NCBI GenBank assembly: GCA_016802295.1
Contig: JAESIW010000200.1
Location: forward strand, 2,974,701 to 3,038,700
Origin: Brachionus rotundiformis
Lineage: Eukaryota; Rotifera; Eurotatoria; Ploima; Brachionidae
Reading direction: 5' to 3'
Length of the DNA stretch: 64,000 nucleotides
Part shown: positions 1 through 10,596 of the stretch, in pieces
Numbering within the stretch: the first letter of the stretch is position 1
Layout of the letters: each line of letters starts with the position of its first letter
Position numbers and translations under genes: made by a program
The notes under the pieces: model-generated
What the model was told of the DNA's origin: nothing
Database searches by the model: none
Seen by the model: only the letters and a program-made list of their open reading frames with translations

Positions 1-1
1 T

Positions 2-1273
2 AAAGGTTTCAATATAAACATACCTTGGAATCAGCCAACAGCCGGTGATGCTGAATATACTGCTGCTTTTCTTCGAATTGTCATGCCAGTGGCTTATGAA
101 GTAAAAAATTGATTAAATTTTTAAGAACATAAGGTCTTTATTTTGGATAGTTTAATCCTGATTTGGTAATGGTTTCAGCTGGTTTTGATGGCGCCACTGG
201 TGATCCGCTAGTAAATATTTCCTCTATTTCATAAGCTTATTAAATTGACTATTTTCATAAAGGGGAGATATAACATTACACCTAATGGGTTTGCTCAGAT
301 GACCAAAATGCTTTGCTCTTTGGCAAATGGCAAAGTAGTCCTCGGACTTGAAGTATATTAATAAAAAACCAGAGTGGAATAAAATAATACTATTTTTTAG
401 GGAGGATATAATCTAGCATCAATCAGTGAGAGTATGGCAAGTTGTGTAAGCATACTTTTAGGTGACCGTTGTCCTTCTCTTCCTCCGATAAACGCTAAGC
501 CAAAGTTTGATTGATAAATTAAATTCTGTTTAGATAGTTAAATATTTTTTAGAGCTTATGAATCGATTCGTAATGTTATCAGAGTTCAAAAAAAGTATTG
601 GTCATGTTTTAAGTTTGATGGTAATAAGTGATTGGCGACACAATTAATTTAAATTAATTTTATTTTTTATTAAAGAAAAATTACCCAAGTGTGAATTTGT
701 AAAAAAATTCAAAAGTGAAAAAAAAGCAAAAAATAATAAATCTTCTGAAAATAATTATACTCTTAGAAGTCGAAATAAACCAAAAGGTAGATAAAAATTA
801 ACTACATTTATACATTTAAAGTATCTTTAAAATTTTAAAAAGAAATTGAAAATAGCGAACAAGATTCACTGAACACTTCCGAAGCTTTGTCAAATACGCC
901 AGATAATCCATCACTAGCCAGTGATGAAGCATGCGATGCTGATTTATTTACTGCATTCTCTGTTATTCCTTTAACTTATTGTCCACATTTGTCTGAATTG
1001 AATTCCAAATTGGACCCGAATCTATTCGATGTAAATAGGCCTTGTTTTAAATGTGAAAGTATTAGAGAAAATTGGATTTGTTTGTCATGCTTTGAATGCG
1101 GATGTTCGCGGTTTGTTAAAGAACATATGTTAGAGCATCACGACACAACTCAGCATCCCATGGTACTCTCATTTAGTGATTTATCTGTTTGGTGCTATAT
1201 TTGTGAATCCTATGTGCATAATGATCTATTAACAGAGGTCAAGCAGATGGCTTACAAGTCTAAGTTTGGCTGA
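2..1273 (+). CDS. HDAC6: Histone deacetylase 6, C-terminal part (CD2 end + ZnF-UBP), cut by window start
   Basis: Class IIb zinc deacetylase; HDAC6 deacetylates alpha-tubulin and other cytoplasmic proteins and binds ubiquitin C-termini. Exons seen: 2-100, 151-210, 263-352, 401-504, 553-620, 676-786, 843-1273, all joining in frame. The first exons encode the end of a catalytic domain: PWNQ, the zinc-Asp loop SAGFDGATGDPL, ITPNGF and LEGGYNLASISES with the catalytic Tyr. A Lys/Ser-rich linker follows, then a ZnF-UBP finger (CPHLSEL, CFKCESIRENWICLSCFECGCSR, with the residues CF-C and HMLEHH; final YICESYVHND). GDPL is typical of the second catalytic domain, so the first domain and start codon probably lie to the left of the window. 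The stop is TGA at 1271-1273. The same exon structure recurs in the next HDAC gene, so the two are paralogues. Confidence 0.9.
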
Positions 1274-1379
1274 TTTTCCGTCATGGCCGATTTAATGTTA
1301 TATTTTTTTTTAAAATAAATTGAAAAAATATAATTTTAATAAATATTTGAATTTTGATTTAATAAAGTATTTTAAATTA

Positions 1380-1414
<35 letters not shown>

Positions 1415-1416
1415 TA
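1380..1416. repeat. (TAA)n microsatellite
   Basis: About 11-12 uninterrupted copies of an ATA/TAA trinucleotide lie about 110 bp after the HDAC6 stop codon. It is probably outside coding sequence. Confidence 0.9.
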
Positions 1417-2235
1417 GGTTGATATGCTCATGTGTAAAGTCCGAATTAGCCAGACAAACTGTAAGCAGTAATCTAATAAATAATCTTTTAAAAGTTTATA
1501 TAATTTGTTAGGTGTACTCGGTTAAGTGAACTGTGGTTCATTTTGTTCTTGAGTTTAGTGAACAATTAGTTCACTTATTCTAAAATAATTAAGTGATTTA
1601 AAAATTTCAAAAATCCTACAACATTTTTAATCCAATGACTTAAATTTTTTTAATTTCTTTTTCAATTGAAAAATTTTTTTAAACATACTTATTTTTATTA
1701 TAATTTACTTATTTTTGCGTAATATTCCGTAAATTTACCATGGATCTTTATGTCAAATCACCCTGTATGTATATTTTAAATAAAGAGTTATTTCTGTTTT
1801 AAAAAACACATTAAGTAAAGAGCACAAATGAGTCGAATAAGAACAACCTAGTAGTTCACTAGAAATAAAAATTATTAATGCTTTCAAGATCTTTTCCATT
1901 ACATATGATGGAATTAAGTATTTATTGTTTAGATATTTATTTACTTAAAAAGAATTAGATTTAATTTTTTGTTAATTTTGATTTTAAGAAAATAATTTTT
2001 ATCGTATATTTAGATTTTAAAATATATTTGAAAAATTTGTTTTAATAACTCCATTTTTTAAATACTATTTACAACTTATTTCTAGGTTTTATGTGTGAAA
2101 CGCATTAAAAATTGCACTGATATTAATTTGATAGATTTCATTCAGGGAAATTTCATAATTATTCTACGACTATCTATATATATGGTATCATTTTATGATT
2201 AGATGATAATTAGTTTTTCTTTTGCAATTATTTTT

Positions 2236-2249
2236 AACCCGAAAGGGTT
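2236..2249. other. Perfect 5-bp hairpin after U2 3' end
   Basis: AACCC-GAAA-GGGTT is a perfect inverted repeat starting within a few bases of the U2 3' end. It may belong to the U2 3'-end formation signal; that role is inferred from position only. Confidence 0.5.
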
Positions 2250-2250
2250 T

Positions 2251-2440
2251 TGTGGACCGGTCCTAGCAGTATAGTGCAACGCTAGGTCGATCCGTGACTG
2301 GTGCCGAGCAAGCTCTGCGCAACCAGTCCGCTCACAAAAATCGATTTAATATCGCGGGAGCCCAATGGACTCCCCATCAGATATTAAACTGATGAGAACA
2401 GATACTACACTTTGATCTTAGCCAGAGGCCGAGAAGCGAT
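2251..2440 (-). ncRNA. U2: U2 spliceosomal snRNA
   Basis: U2 snRNA pairs with the intron branch point in the major spliceosome. Read on the minus strand from 2440, the gene begins ATCGCTTCTCGGCC and continues with GGCTAAGATCAAAGTGTAG, nearly identical to animal U2. The branch-point recognition GTAGTA is at 2403-2408. Stem-loop II is followed by the Sm site ATTTTTG (2335-2341), then stem-loops III and IV ending near ACCGGTCC. The 3' end is approximate (2251-2256). It is much more GC-rich than its surroundings, as expected for a structured RNA. A short hairpin (2236-2249) lies just past the 3' end and may be a processing signal. The short 5'-end spacing and complete domains suggest a functional copy. 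Confidence 0.95.
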
Positions 2441-3334
2441 AAAGAATAATTGAAAAAAGTCAAATATTTATAGTAATATAAAATTCTAGAATTATAATTA
2501 TTTTTCATTAATATGTAAATTGAAAGCGACATCTGTATATAACTTGTAATAAATTAATATAATATTTATAAAAATAGGATTAAAAATAAGTCTAAACTAA
2601 CTATTGATTTTTTTATTCTTAAGATAACTTGTTTATCCAAAAGTTTTGGTTCTTTATAACTGAAAAAAAGTTATTTTTTTATCTCCTTTTTTTTCTCTGA
2701 AAATACTAAAATGAAATAATTTGTATTATTTTTTATTTTAAGATAATTAATCAAAATGATTCTCTTTTTATTTCTTTCATTTATATTCAAAATAATATCT
2801 CTTTCATTTATTTATTCGCTTTTATCAGACTTTCTATAAGTTTTAAGTTAATAGTTATTAGTTACTGAATTTAATTATTTGATATTTTCAAAAAATTTAG
2901 ACCTTTCTAGCTCAATTTTCAATAATTTTACATTTTAAATTTTTTGTAATATTATACCCTACAATAGCTTAGATATTTAAATTAATTTATTGCCAAAATC
3001 AAACTTAAAAATATATGTAATTTTATCTCTTTTGAAAATAAATACAAAAAGTTAATTTAAGTTAATGTGATTTTATTGCGATCCAAGAAAGTCGAGAATT
3101 TGGTAAATATATAGTTATCTTATTCAGCTATCTATTCCCTAAAAATCTTTAAAATTTTAAAATTAAAAAAAAATTTAATAAAGATTTAAAAACTTCCTTA
3201 ATTGATAATCTAAAGATTAAAGTCAAAAAAAAGACTAAATTATTATAATAATTTTACAAAAAAAATTTTTTTTGAATTTTCAAAAATTATTTTATTTTTT
3301 TTTCAAAAAATTAGACCACAAAATCCAAACGAAA
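2441..3334. other. Intergenic between U2 (upstream side) and second HDAC
   Basis: Very AT-rich. It must hold the U2 promoter (upstream of 2440 on the minus strand) and the promoter of the HDAC at 3335, but I cannot point to a specific element. Confidence 0.5.
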
Positions 3335-6300
3335 ATGTCCGACTTGCACAAAAGAGATGGCTATAAGAAAAACAGGTAATAAATAATTAATGAGATTTTA
3401 ATTTTACATCAATAGCTGTATTTTATTTTCATCAGAACCGGACTGATTTATGATCACTTGATGCTTGATTATTACTGTTTGTGGGATCCAATTTATCCAG
3501 AAAAACCAGATAGAATTAAAAAGCCTTACGAAAGATGCCAATTTTATGGATTAGTCGAGCAATGTGTTAATATTCCGGTAATAAAAAATTACTCTGAAAT
3601 TTGAAAAATTAAAAATTAAATTTAGGGAAGAGCAAGTACAGATGATGAAGTGCTAAAATGTCACACTGATAGAGTGAATAAATTAATGAGCAATATGCCT
3701 AATATGAGCTATGATGAATTAATGAATTTATCAACTCAATATGATAGCATGTACTTTCATCAGAATTGCGATAATGCAGCTAGATTTGCTTTGGGATCTT
3801 CAATAGAACTTTTGGACCATTTGATGACAGACAAAGTAGACAATGGATTTGCTATCATTAGACCACCAGGACACCATGCAATGCACGATGAACCAAATGG
3901 CTATTGCTATTTTAACAATTCAGCTATTGTAGCGAAAACTGCTATCGAAAAGTACAACTTAGAACGTGTAATGATAATTGATTGGGATGGTAATTAGAAT
4001 ACTGGTCAAAAATTTATTTATTAAGGTTATTTTTAAATTAAGTACATCACGGCCAAGGAGTTCAATACCAATTTTATGATGACCCAAGGTATAAATTACC
4101 TTAGGTAGATGTTTAAATTCAAAATTTAAAAAATTTTAGAGTACTTTACTTTTCGTTACATCGCTATGATTATGGAAATTTTTGGCCAAATTTGAGACAA
4201 TCAGATTTTGATTATATTGGTGAAAATGATGGCAAAGGCTTTAACATAAACATACCCTTGAACAAGGTTATATTTATTGTTTATTTTTTGAGATTAAATC
4301 AATTTTATAAAAATTTATTTCTATCTAACTTGTACATTTTAGGTATTTTTTATTTGAAAAAGGAAATTTCTTGAAGTTTTTTGAGTATATTGTCCAAAAA
4401 TATGATATCAATAACCCATAACATATTCTTATAGGATAAATTTATTGATTAAGTGATTAATTAATCTTTAGCATTTCACTTTTTGCATTTTATAAAAAAA
4501 ATTATTTATTATTTATCATTAATTAAATAAAAATATAGATATTAAATCTATAAAAACTAGTATATATTTATATTGTTGATCAAATTTTGGAAAATTATTT
4601 AAGTTATTGATCATTTCCTTGACAATTATTTAAATATAAGGATTATCATGAACTTTTTAAAATTATTTTATTAAAATATTTAAAAAAAATTATTTCAGAC
4701 TGGCTTTGGTAATAGTGAATACTTTGCTTCATTTTTTAACATTTTGCTTCCGATTGCTTATGAGGTTAGTAAATTTTTTACTAATTTACGCTTAAAATGC
4801 TTTATTAAAATAATTAAACTAATAATTTATAGTATAAACCAGAGCTAATCATTATATCATGTGGTTATGACTCAGCAATCGGCTGCTTTGAAGTATGGAT
4901 TAATTTTTTTTTAATTTACCTTTTTCTAGTTCCGACCCCAACTCTTGATAGTATCGTGCGGATTCGACTCTTGTGTTGGTGATGAAAAAGTGACCTTTCT
5001 TTAACCAACAACTATTCTAGACCAAATATTGTATTAAATTAAATCTATTGTATTTTAGGGTCGTATGAATGTAACACCAGCTGGTTATGCACATTTACTT
5101 AATGCTCTGTCATGTTTTACAAGTGGAAAGCTATGTGTTCTTCTAGAAGTATATGGCTAAAAATAAAACCAGCAAAATTTATTTAACCAACTAAATTAAG
5201 GGCGGATACTGCATTAAATCTTTGAGCGAAGGTGTCGCTTTGTCTGTAAGAGCTTTGCTTGGTTTTCCATGTCCAAGAGTTGAAGAATTTAGAAAACCAG
5301 ATCCAGAGTAATTAAAAAAAAATTAATGACAAAATTAATACATATTAAATTAGATTTGTCAAAACTTTAACTAATTTAATCTCGGTATTGAGACCTTATT
5401 GGAAATGTTTGCAATCTCTGAATGATATAGATACCTCAATTTTATTAGAAGAGTATCTTTTAGATTGGGATTTAAAATACAGAAAAGATGTTCAATTTTA
5501 CTCTGAGCAAACCAAACCGGATAAATTTGAACTAACCGGTTTTTATCCTTTATATTCAGATGAAGAAAATATGCATTGGGATAAAAAAATAGATGATCTA
5601 ATTGAGTCAACAGATTTGTATGTACCTGAGAGACGAACTTGTTATCAAACAGAAAACGGAATTGAAGTCTTATGCGATTTTACTCGAATTGTCCGGTCTG
5701 AGTCTGTCTGTCCAGTTTTATCTGTGAGCAAGAATTTAGCGGAAAGAAATGTAATTTAAATGTTTTTAAATTAAAAGATTTATTATTTTATATCTTTAGT
5801 TCAGTAATGGCTTAGTGTTGGTTAAAGACTTGGACTTTCTGGCTCTCAGTGAAATTCCCAAAAAACTAGCCCAAGAAAATGACAGAGTTAAAAAGTAAAA
5901 ATGGTTTCAAGATTTAAAGATTAAAAACTATATTGAGTTTAAGAGTTATGAATGTAGTACTGGGTGATGATATAGTTCTAATAAACAAAGACCCAAAGTA
6001 ATTTAATTAATTATTTAGCTAACCCTCTTTATTTAATAATTAAGTGTTTTGAATATTATTATTGGATCAAAACATAATCAAAATCAAAACAATGACTCTT
6101 CGAATTTATACTTGATTTTCAATAATTTAGACGATGCATTATTGATAACAATTTTATTAAGAATAGTTCTACCAATCGCTTATCAAGTAATTTCTTTAAA
6201 ACTAAGCTTTTTAAAAGATTTAATTTTTTTTTCAGAAAATTTTTCACGAATTATCTAAAACAGATGCCAATAAAACGACCCAAAATTTTTGAATTTACTA

Positions 6301-7552
6301 TAAGCAAAATATATAAAACTTGTTGTAGTTAAAAAATAAATAAACTAATAAATTAGAATTTAAAGTGTTAAATAAAATAAATTTTACCGTATAGAAATTT
6401 GAAGGTTTTAAGTAGTTTAGAGCCCTAAAGAATTTCAGCGCTAAAGTTTAGTGAGTTATTTTAAAATTGTCTATTCCTTTTTTGAAATTTTTATCATGGC
6501 TTATCTTTTGAAAATTTATTTATAAATTATATTTTTATCAGGAATATTTATCTAAAAGTTTAGATCAGTCCTCATATTTAAATACTAAAATTAAAGATTG
6601 TACTTTTTAAGAAATAGGTAAATATTAACTAAATGGAACTAGATATCTACGCATCTAGCTACCATAGATGTCTTTCTAGTAGGACGACTCCGCAAGTCTG
6701 CTTGCTGTAGCTTATTATCATGATTTTTATAAAAGTAAATTAAACAGTTATAAAATCATTGCTAAAAGTTGTTCAATTAAAAATAAAATAACATTTTTTA
6801 AAAAAGTTACTTGTTATATTTTCATCTACTCATTTTTCAAGGTTAATAATTGATAGATAAAATTTTCAAAAAAAAATTTAAAGTTTATTTTCTAGTTATT
6901 TACATTGTTCAAACATAATTTAATCATTAATCTTTAATTAAGATCAAATTTAAAATGAAATTTAATTTACTTCCTTATATTATCTCGTTAAATTAATAAT
7001 TAATTTTTATTTGAATTTTAGTTCAATCCAGATTTAGTTTTAACATACACCACATATTTTGAAGCGATACAAAGCACTAAAGTAAAATAAATAAAGAATT
7101 GTATATCTAGCTAATAATGATTTTAGGTGACTCATTACGCTTTGGGTCAAGTTTATAAATACTTAAGTGCATTTGCGGAAGGAAACTTAGTTTTAATATT
7201 TCAGGTAATTTTTTTATTTATTTTAGATTTGTTATTGATTATTTTATTTAGAATACAATGTCTGAAGCTAATCAGAAAGTGATTGATGTATCAAAGAAAG
7301 TACTAAATGGTGATGCTCTTGAGCAACCAAACCAATTAATTCCTGATGAAAAGTAAACTTTTTACAGATCGAAAAAAAAAAGAGAAAATGTTAAATTAAT
7401 TTTTTTTTCCAAAGTCAAAGAATTGCTATTAAACAAGCTATTCATCAATTGAAAAATGATTGGGATTGTTTCCAATTTAATGGTAATTTTGATAAGGAAA
7501 ATATTTTTGATAAAAAACTTTATTTTTTTTTTTAGAAAAACTTCCAAAATAA
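3335..7552 (+). CDS. Class IIb histone deacetylase, one active domain plus decayed second domain (HDAC6/HDAC10-like)
   Basis: Zinc-dependent deacetylase of about 684 aa when one of two alternative exons is used. Exons: 3335-3375, 3436-3577, 3626-3989, 4043-4088, 4140-4266, 4699-4764, 4833-4892 or 4930-4989, 5059-5148, 5201-5307, 5354-5750, 5800-5894, 5944-5997, 6045-6186, 7022-7081, 7127-7204, 7252-7352, 7415-7482, 7536-7552. Domain 1 has RPPGHHAMHDEPNGYCYFNN, DWDVHHGQGVQ (split by an intron), SLHRYDYGNFWP, the Asp loop and LEGGYC, so all catalytic residues are present. Domain 2 keeps the fold-end pattern (LRIVLPIAYQ, FNPDLVL, GNLVLIFQ) but lacks the HH, DxH and zinc-Asp motifs. There is no ZnF-UBP; the protein ends shortly after the segment aligning with KLPK of the neighbouring HDAC6. 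The active-plus-dead-domain layout is that of HDAC10; the first domain also resembles HDAC6 domain 1. Whether it is HDAC10 or a reduced HDAC6 copy is open. Confidence 0.85.
4833..4989 (+). other. Tandem-duplicated 60-nt exon pair (probably mutually exclusive) in the HDAC gene
   Basis: Exon A (4833-4892) and exon B (4930-4989) are each exactly 60 nt and phase 0, flanked by AG and GT. They encode homologous versions of the zinc-ligand loop: A has IIISCGYDSAIGCFE, B has LIVSCGFDSCVGDEK. They are separated by only 37 nt. Nine of 20 residues are identical and most others conservative, although the DNA has diverged. Use of both would duplicate the loop, so an either/or choice is more likely. The alternative explanation is that one exon is a decaying relic. 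Confidence 0.75.
6634..6715. other. GC-rich, hairpin-forming island in an HDAC intron
   Basis: Inside the 835-nt intron 6187-7021 lies an 80-nt segment that is clearly richer in G+C than its surroundings. It contains inverted repeats CTAGAT/ATCTAG and GCAAG-TCTG-CTTGC. It could be an intron-borne small RNA or a fragment of a dispersed repeat. I could not fit it to a tRNA, snRNA or snoRNA consensus. Confidence 0.35.
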
Positions 7553-7895
7553 ACTCAAACTTAGCTTCATTTTGAATCAGATTTTATGCAAATTAGATAA
7601 ACTAAACCCATTTGTATGTTATAGAATCATTCAGCGTCAATATTGTTATTTTTAACAATCAAAAATTTTAGTTGTAATTTTAAAATTCAACTTTGCCATT
7701 ATTAGAATAAAAAAATTTATTAAAATCATTTAAATATTATTTTTCATTTTTCCAAAGCGTGTTTTTTATATTCTCTCATCCAGGCTTAGTATTTAAAGTA
7801 CATAATTTTAAAATAGAATAAAACTTTTACATAGAAAAATAAAAATTTGAATAAAACATTAAAAAATTATTTTTCTTAATAAAGAATAAATAATA
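7553..7895. other. Intergenic HDAC-GBE1
   Basis: 343 nt of AT-rich sequence between two genes on the same strand. It must contain the HDAC 3' end and the GBE1 promoter; no specific element is recognisable. Confidence 0.5.
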
Positions 7896-10348
7896 ATGGG
7901 TAATACGAACGGTGTTAATTTGTCTGAAACCGAAGTGCCTCAGCTAGAAGACTTGCTCAGCTATGATCCATACTTAAAGCCTTATGAACTTGAGATTAAA
8001 AGAAGATACGGCAGTTTTAAATCTTATATTGATCGAATTGATCACTATGAAAATGGACTTTTAGAATTTACCCAATCGTACCAAAGATATGGAGTTCATA
8101 TCGATGAAAAGAATAACATAAATGTTTTGGAATGGGCGCCTGGCGCTAAGAATATGTACTTGAGAGGGGATTTTAGTAAAATAAATATTAATAAATAAAA
8201 TAAAATAATAATTAATTTAAAATTCATTTAAAGACAATTGGAAACTATACGAGTACAAATTTGAAAAGCTTGAGTTTGGTAAATGGCGTTTGACTATTCC
8301 TGCTTTACCAGACGGATCATCGCCCATAAAACATGGTACAATAATAAAGGTGATAATTTTATTTGATTTTATTTTTTGGTCTAAACAAATTTAAAAAGTT
8401 GGCGATCGAAACTCAAGCTGGAGAAGTTGTCGATAGAATATGCCCATGGGCCACTTATGTTGTTCAATGCAAAGAAACCAATTTGTATAATCATGTATTT
8501 TACAATCCATCTGAAAATGAGGTTTTTTTTTTATATTTTAAAAAATATAATTTAAGATAATTAAAATTTTATTTTATTTTAGAAATATAAATTCAAATTT
8601 CAAAGACCTAAACGTCCAGATCGTCTTAAAATCTACGAAGCTCATGTGGGAATATCGTCTCCTGAAGGCAAAATAGCCACTTATGACCATTTTAGAGAGA
8701 ATGTCTTGCCGATTATTAAGAAGCAAGGGTATAACGCAGTTCAATTGATGGCAATTATGGAACATGCATACTACGCCAGCTTCGGTTACCAAGTCACCAG
8801 TTTTTTTGCTGCTTCAAGGTAAAATTTTTGGGTAATTTAAAACTATTGGATAATTATGCTTCTTAAGTCGCTATGGAAATCCGGAAGGATTAAAAGCTCT
8901 GGTTGACGAGGCTCATCGTTTAGGAATCGCTGTTTACTTGGACTTGGTACATAGCCATGCTTCTAAAAACGTCTTAGACGGTCTCAATCAATTTGATGGA
9001 ACAAATGGATGTTTCTTTCATGACAACGCTCGTGGTTATCATGATTTATGGGAAAGTAGATGCTTTAATTACTCAGAGTAATTGAATGAAAATAAAATTT
9101 GTAAAAAAATTTCAAATTCAAATCTTTTAAGGACTGAGGTTACTCGTTTTTTACTTTCGAATATAAGATTTTGGATGGACGAATATCAATTTGATGGTTT
9201 TCGTTTTGACGGTGTAACTTCAATGCTGTACCATTCACATGGAATTGCACATGGATTCAGTGGTAATTATGATGAATACTTTGGACTAGCTACAGATACA
9301 GACTCATTTTTGTATTTGATGTTGGCTAATTACTTACTGCATCATTACTACAATGATGTTGTAACAATAGCTGAAGATGTGTCGGGAATGCCGACTTTGT
9401 GTCGTCCAGTGAAAGAAGGAGGTGCAGGTTTTGACTACCGGTTGGCCATGGCCATTCCGGATAAATGGATCAAAATTTTAAAGGAACAAAAAGACGAAGA
9501 CTGGAATTTGGGAAATATAGTGCACACATTGGAAAATAGGCGTTGGAAAGAGGCCAATATTGCCTATGTTGAATCTCATGATCAAGCTTTAGTTGGTGAC
9601 AAAACAATTGCTTTTTGGCTAATGGATGCCGAAATGTATACCAATATGTCCGTATTGAGCCCGCTAACACCGGTGATTGACCGTGGCATTGCTCTACATA
9701 AAATGATTAGACTGCTGACTCATGGTCTTGGTGGAGAAGGATGGCTTAATTTCATGGGAAATGAATTCGGTCATCCTGAATGGCTCGATTTTCCTAGAGA
9801 AGGAAACAACAGCTCTTACCATTATGCAAGACGTCAGTACAATCTGGCCAAAGATGATCTACTTAGATACAAATATTTGAATAAGTTTGACGAAGCAATG
9901 AACAATTTAGAAAGTGAATATAAATGGTTGGATAAAACTCAAGTAATTTACTTAAATTAATTTTTAATTAGATTTTTTAATTTGAATATTATAAGTATGT
10001 TAGTCGTAAGCATGAAGATGACAAAGTGGTTGTATTTGAGCGTGGTGAAAAAGGTCTCGTTTGGATATTCAATTTTCATCATTCAAAAAGCTATCCGGAC
10101 TATTTTGTTGGATGTTCAGTCCCAGGAAAGTAAGCTGAAAATATTTATTTTGTCTATTTAATAATTTAAATTTTTTTATAAGATATAAAATTGTTCTAGA
10201 TACGGATGCAGAGGAGTTTGGTGGTCACAAACGACTTGATCATTCGGTCGACTTTTTTACCAGTGAAAAAGGGTGGGATGGCAGGCCATGCTCACTAAGT
10301 GTTTACATACCTAGCAGAACAGCCATTTTACTTGTCAAAGTTGACTAA
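7896..10348 (+). CDS. GBE1: 1,4-alpha-glucan (glycogen) branching enzyme
   Basis: Cuts alpha-1,4 glucan chains and rejoins them as alpha-1,6 branches during glycogen synthesis in the cytosol. Exons: 7896-8175, 8234-8349, 8399-8521, 8583-8818, 8868-9077, 9132-9942, 9996-10129, 10183-10348, giving about 691 aa, close to animal GBE1 (about 700). The N-terminal CBM48 region ends in EWAPGAKNMYLRGDFNNW. The GH13 barrel follows: YEAHVGISSPEG, YLDLVHSHAS, the nucleophile Asp in FRFDGVTSMLYH, the acid Glu in AEDVSGMP, and the third acid in VESHDQALVGDK. The C-terminal beta domain holds RKHEDDKVVVFERG. The start ATG at 7896 follows AT-rich leader sequence and begins the conserved N-terminus. I see no truncation or frameshift. 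Confidence 0.96.
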
Positions 10349-10596
10349 ATATTTTTTTAATAGATGGAAGTTTAATTTATCTCGTTTGTTAATTTTTTTT
10401 AGTTATTTAAATAGACGCAGTTTATTAGAAGACTTGTTTTAAATTTGCTCAAATTTTTAAAATAAAAATATTTTAGAAAATAAAGCACTTTATTATAAAT
10501 TGTACAAAATACTTGTCAAATTGGATAAAATAAAATATTTTTTAAGTTACAACAAAATTTGGAAAATACATTATTGGAATTATAAAATAAACATTT

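Larger units (their letters stand above)
1274..2250. other. Intergenic, HDAC6 3' flank
   Basis: AT-rich sequence between HDAC6 and the U2 gene. Apart from the TAA microsatellite and a 14-nt hairpin next to U2 I see no gene or conserved motif. Confidence 0.6.

Noticed and set aside
6634..6715. Intronic hairpin island as a tRNA
   Set aside because: No acceptor stem, anticodon loop or proper B box could be fitted on either strand.
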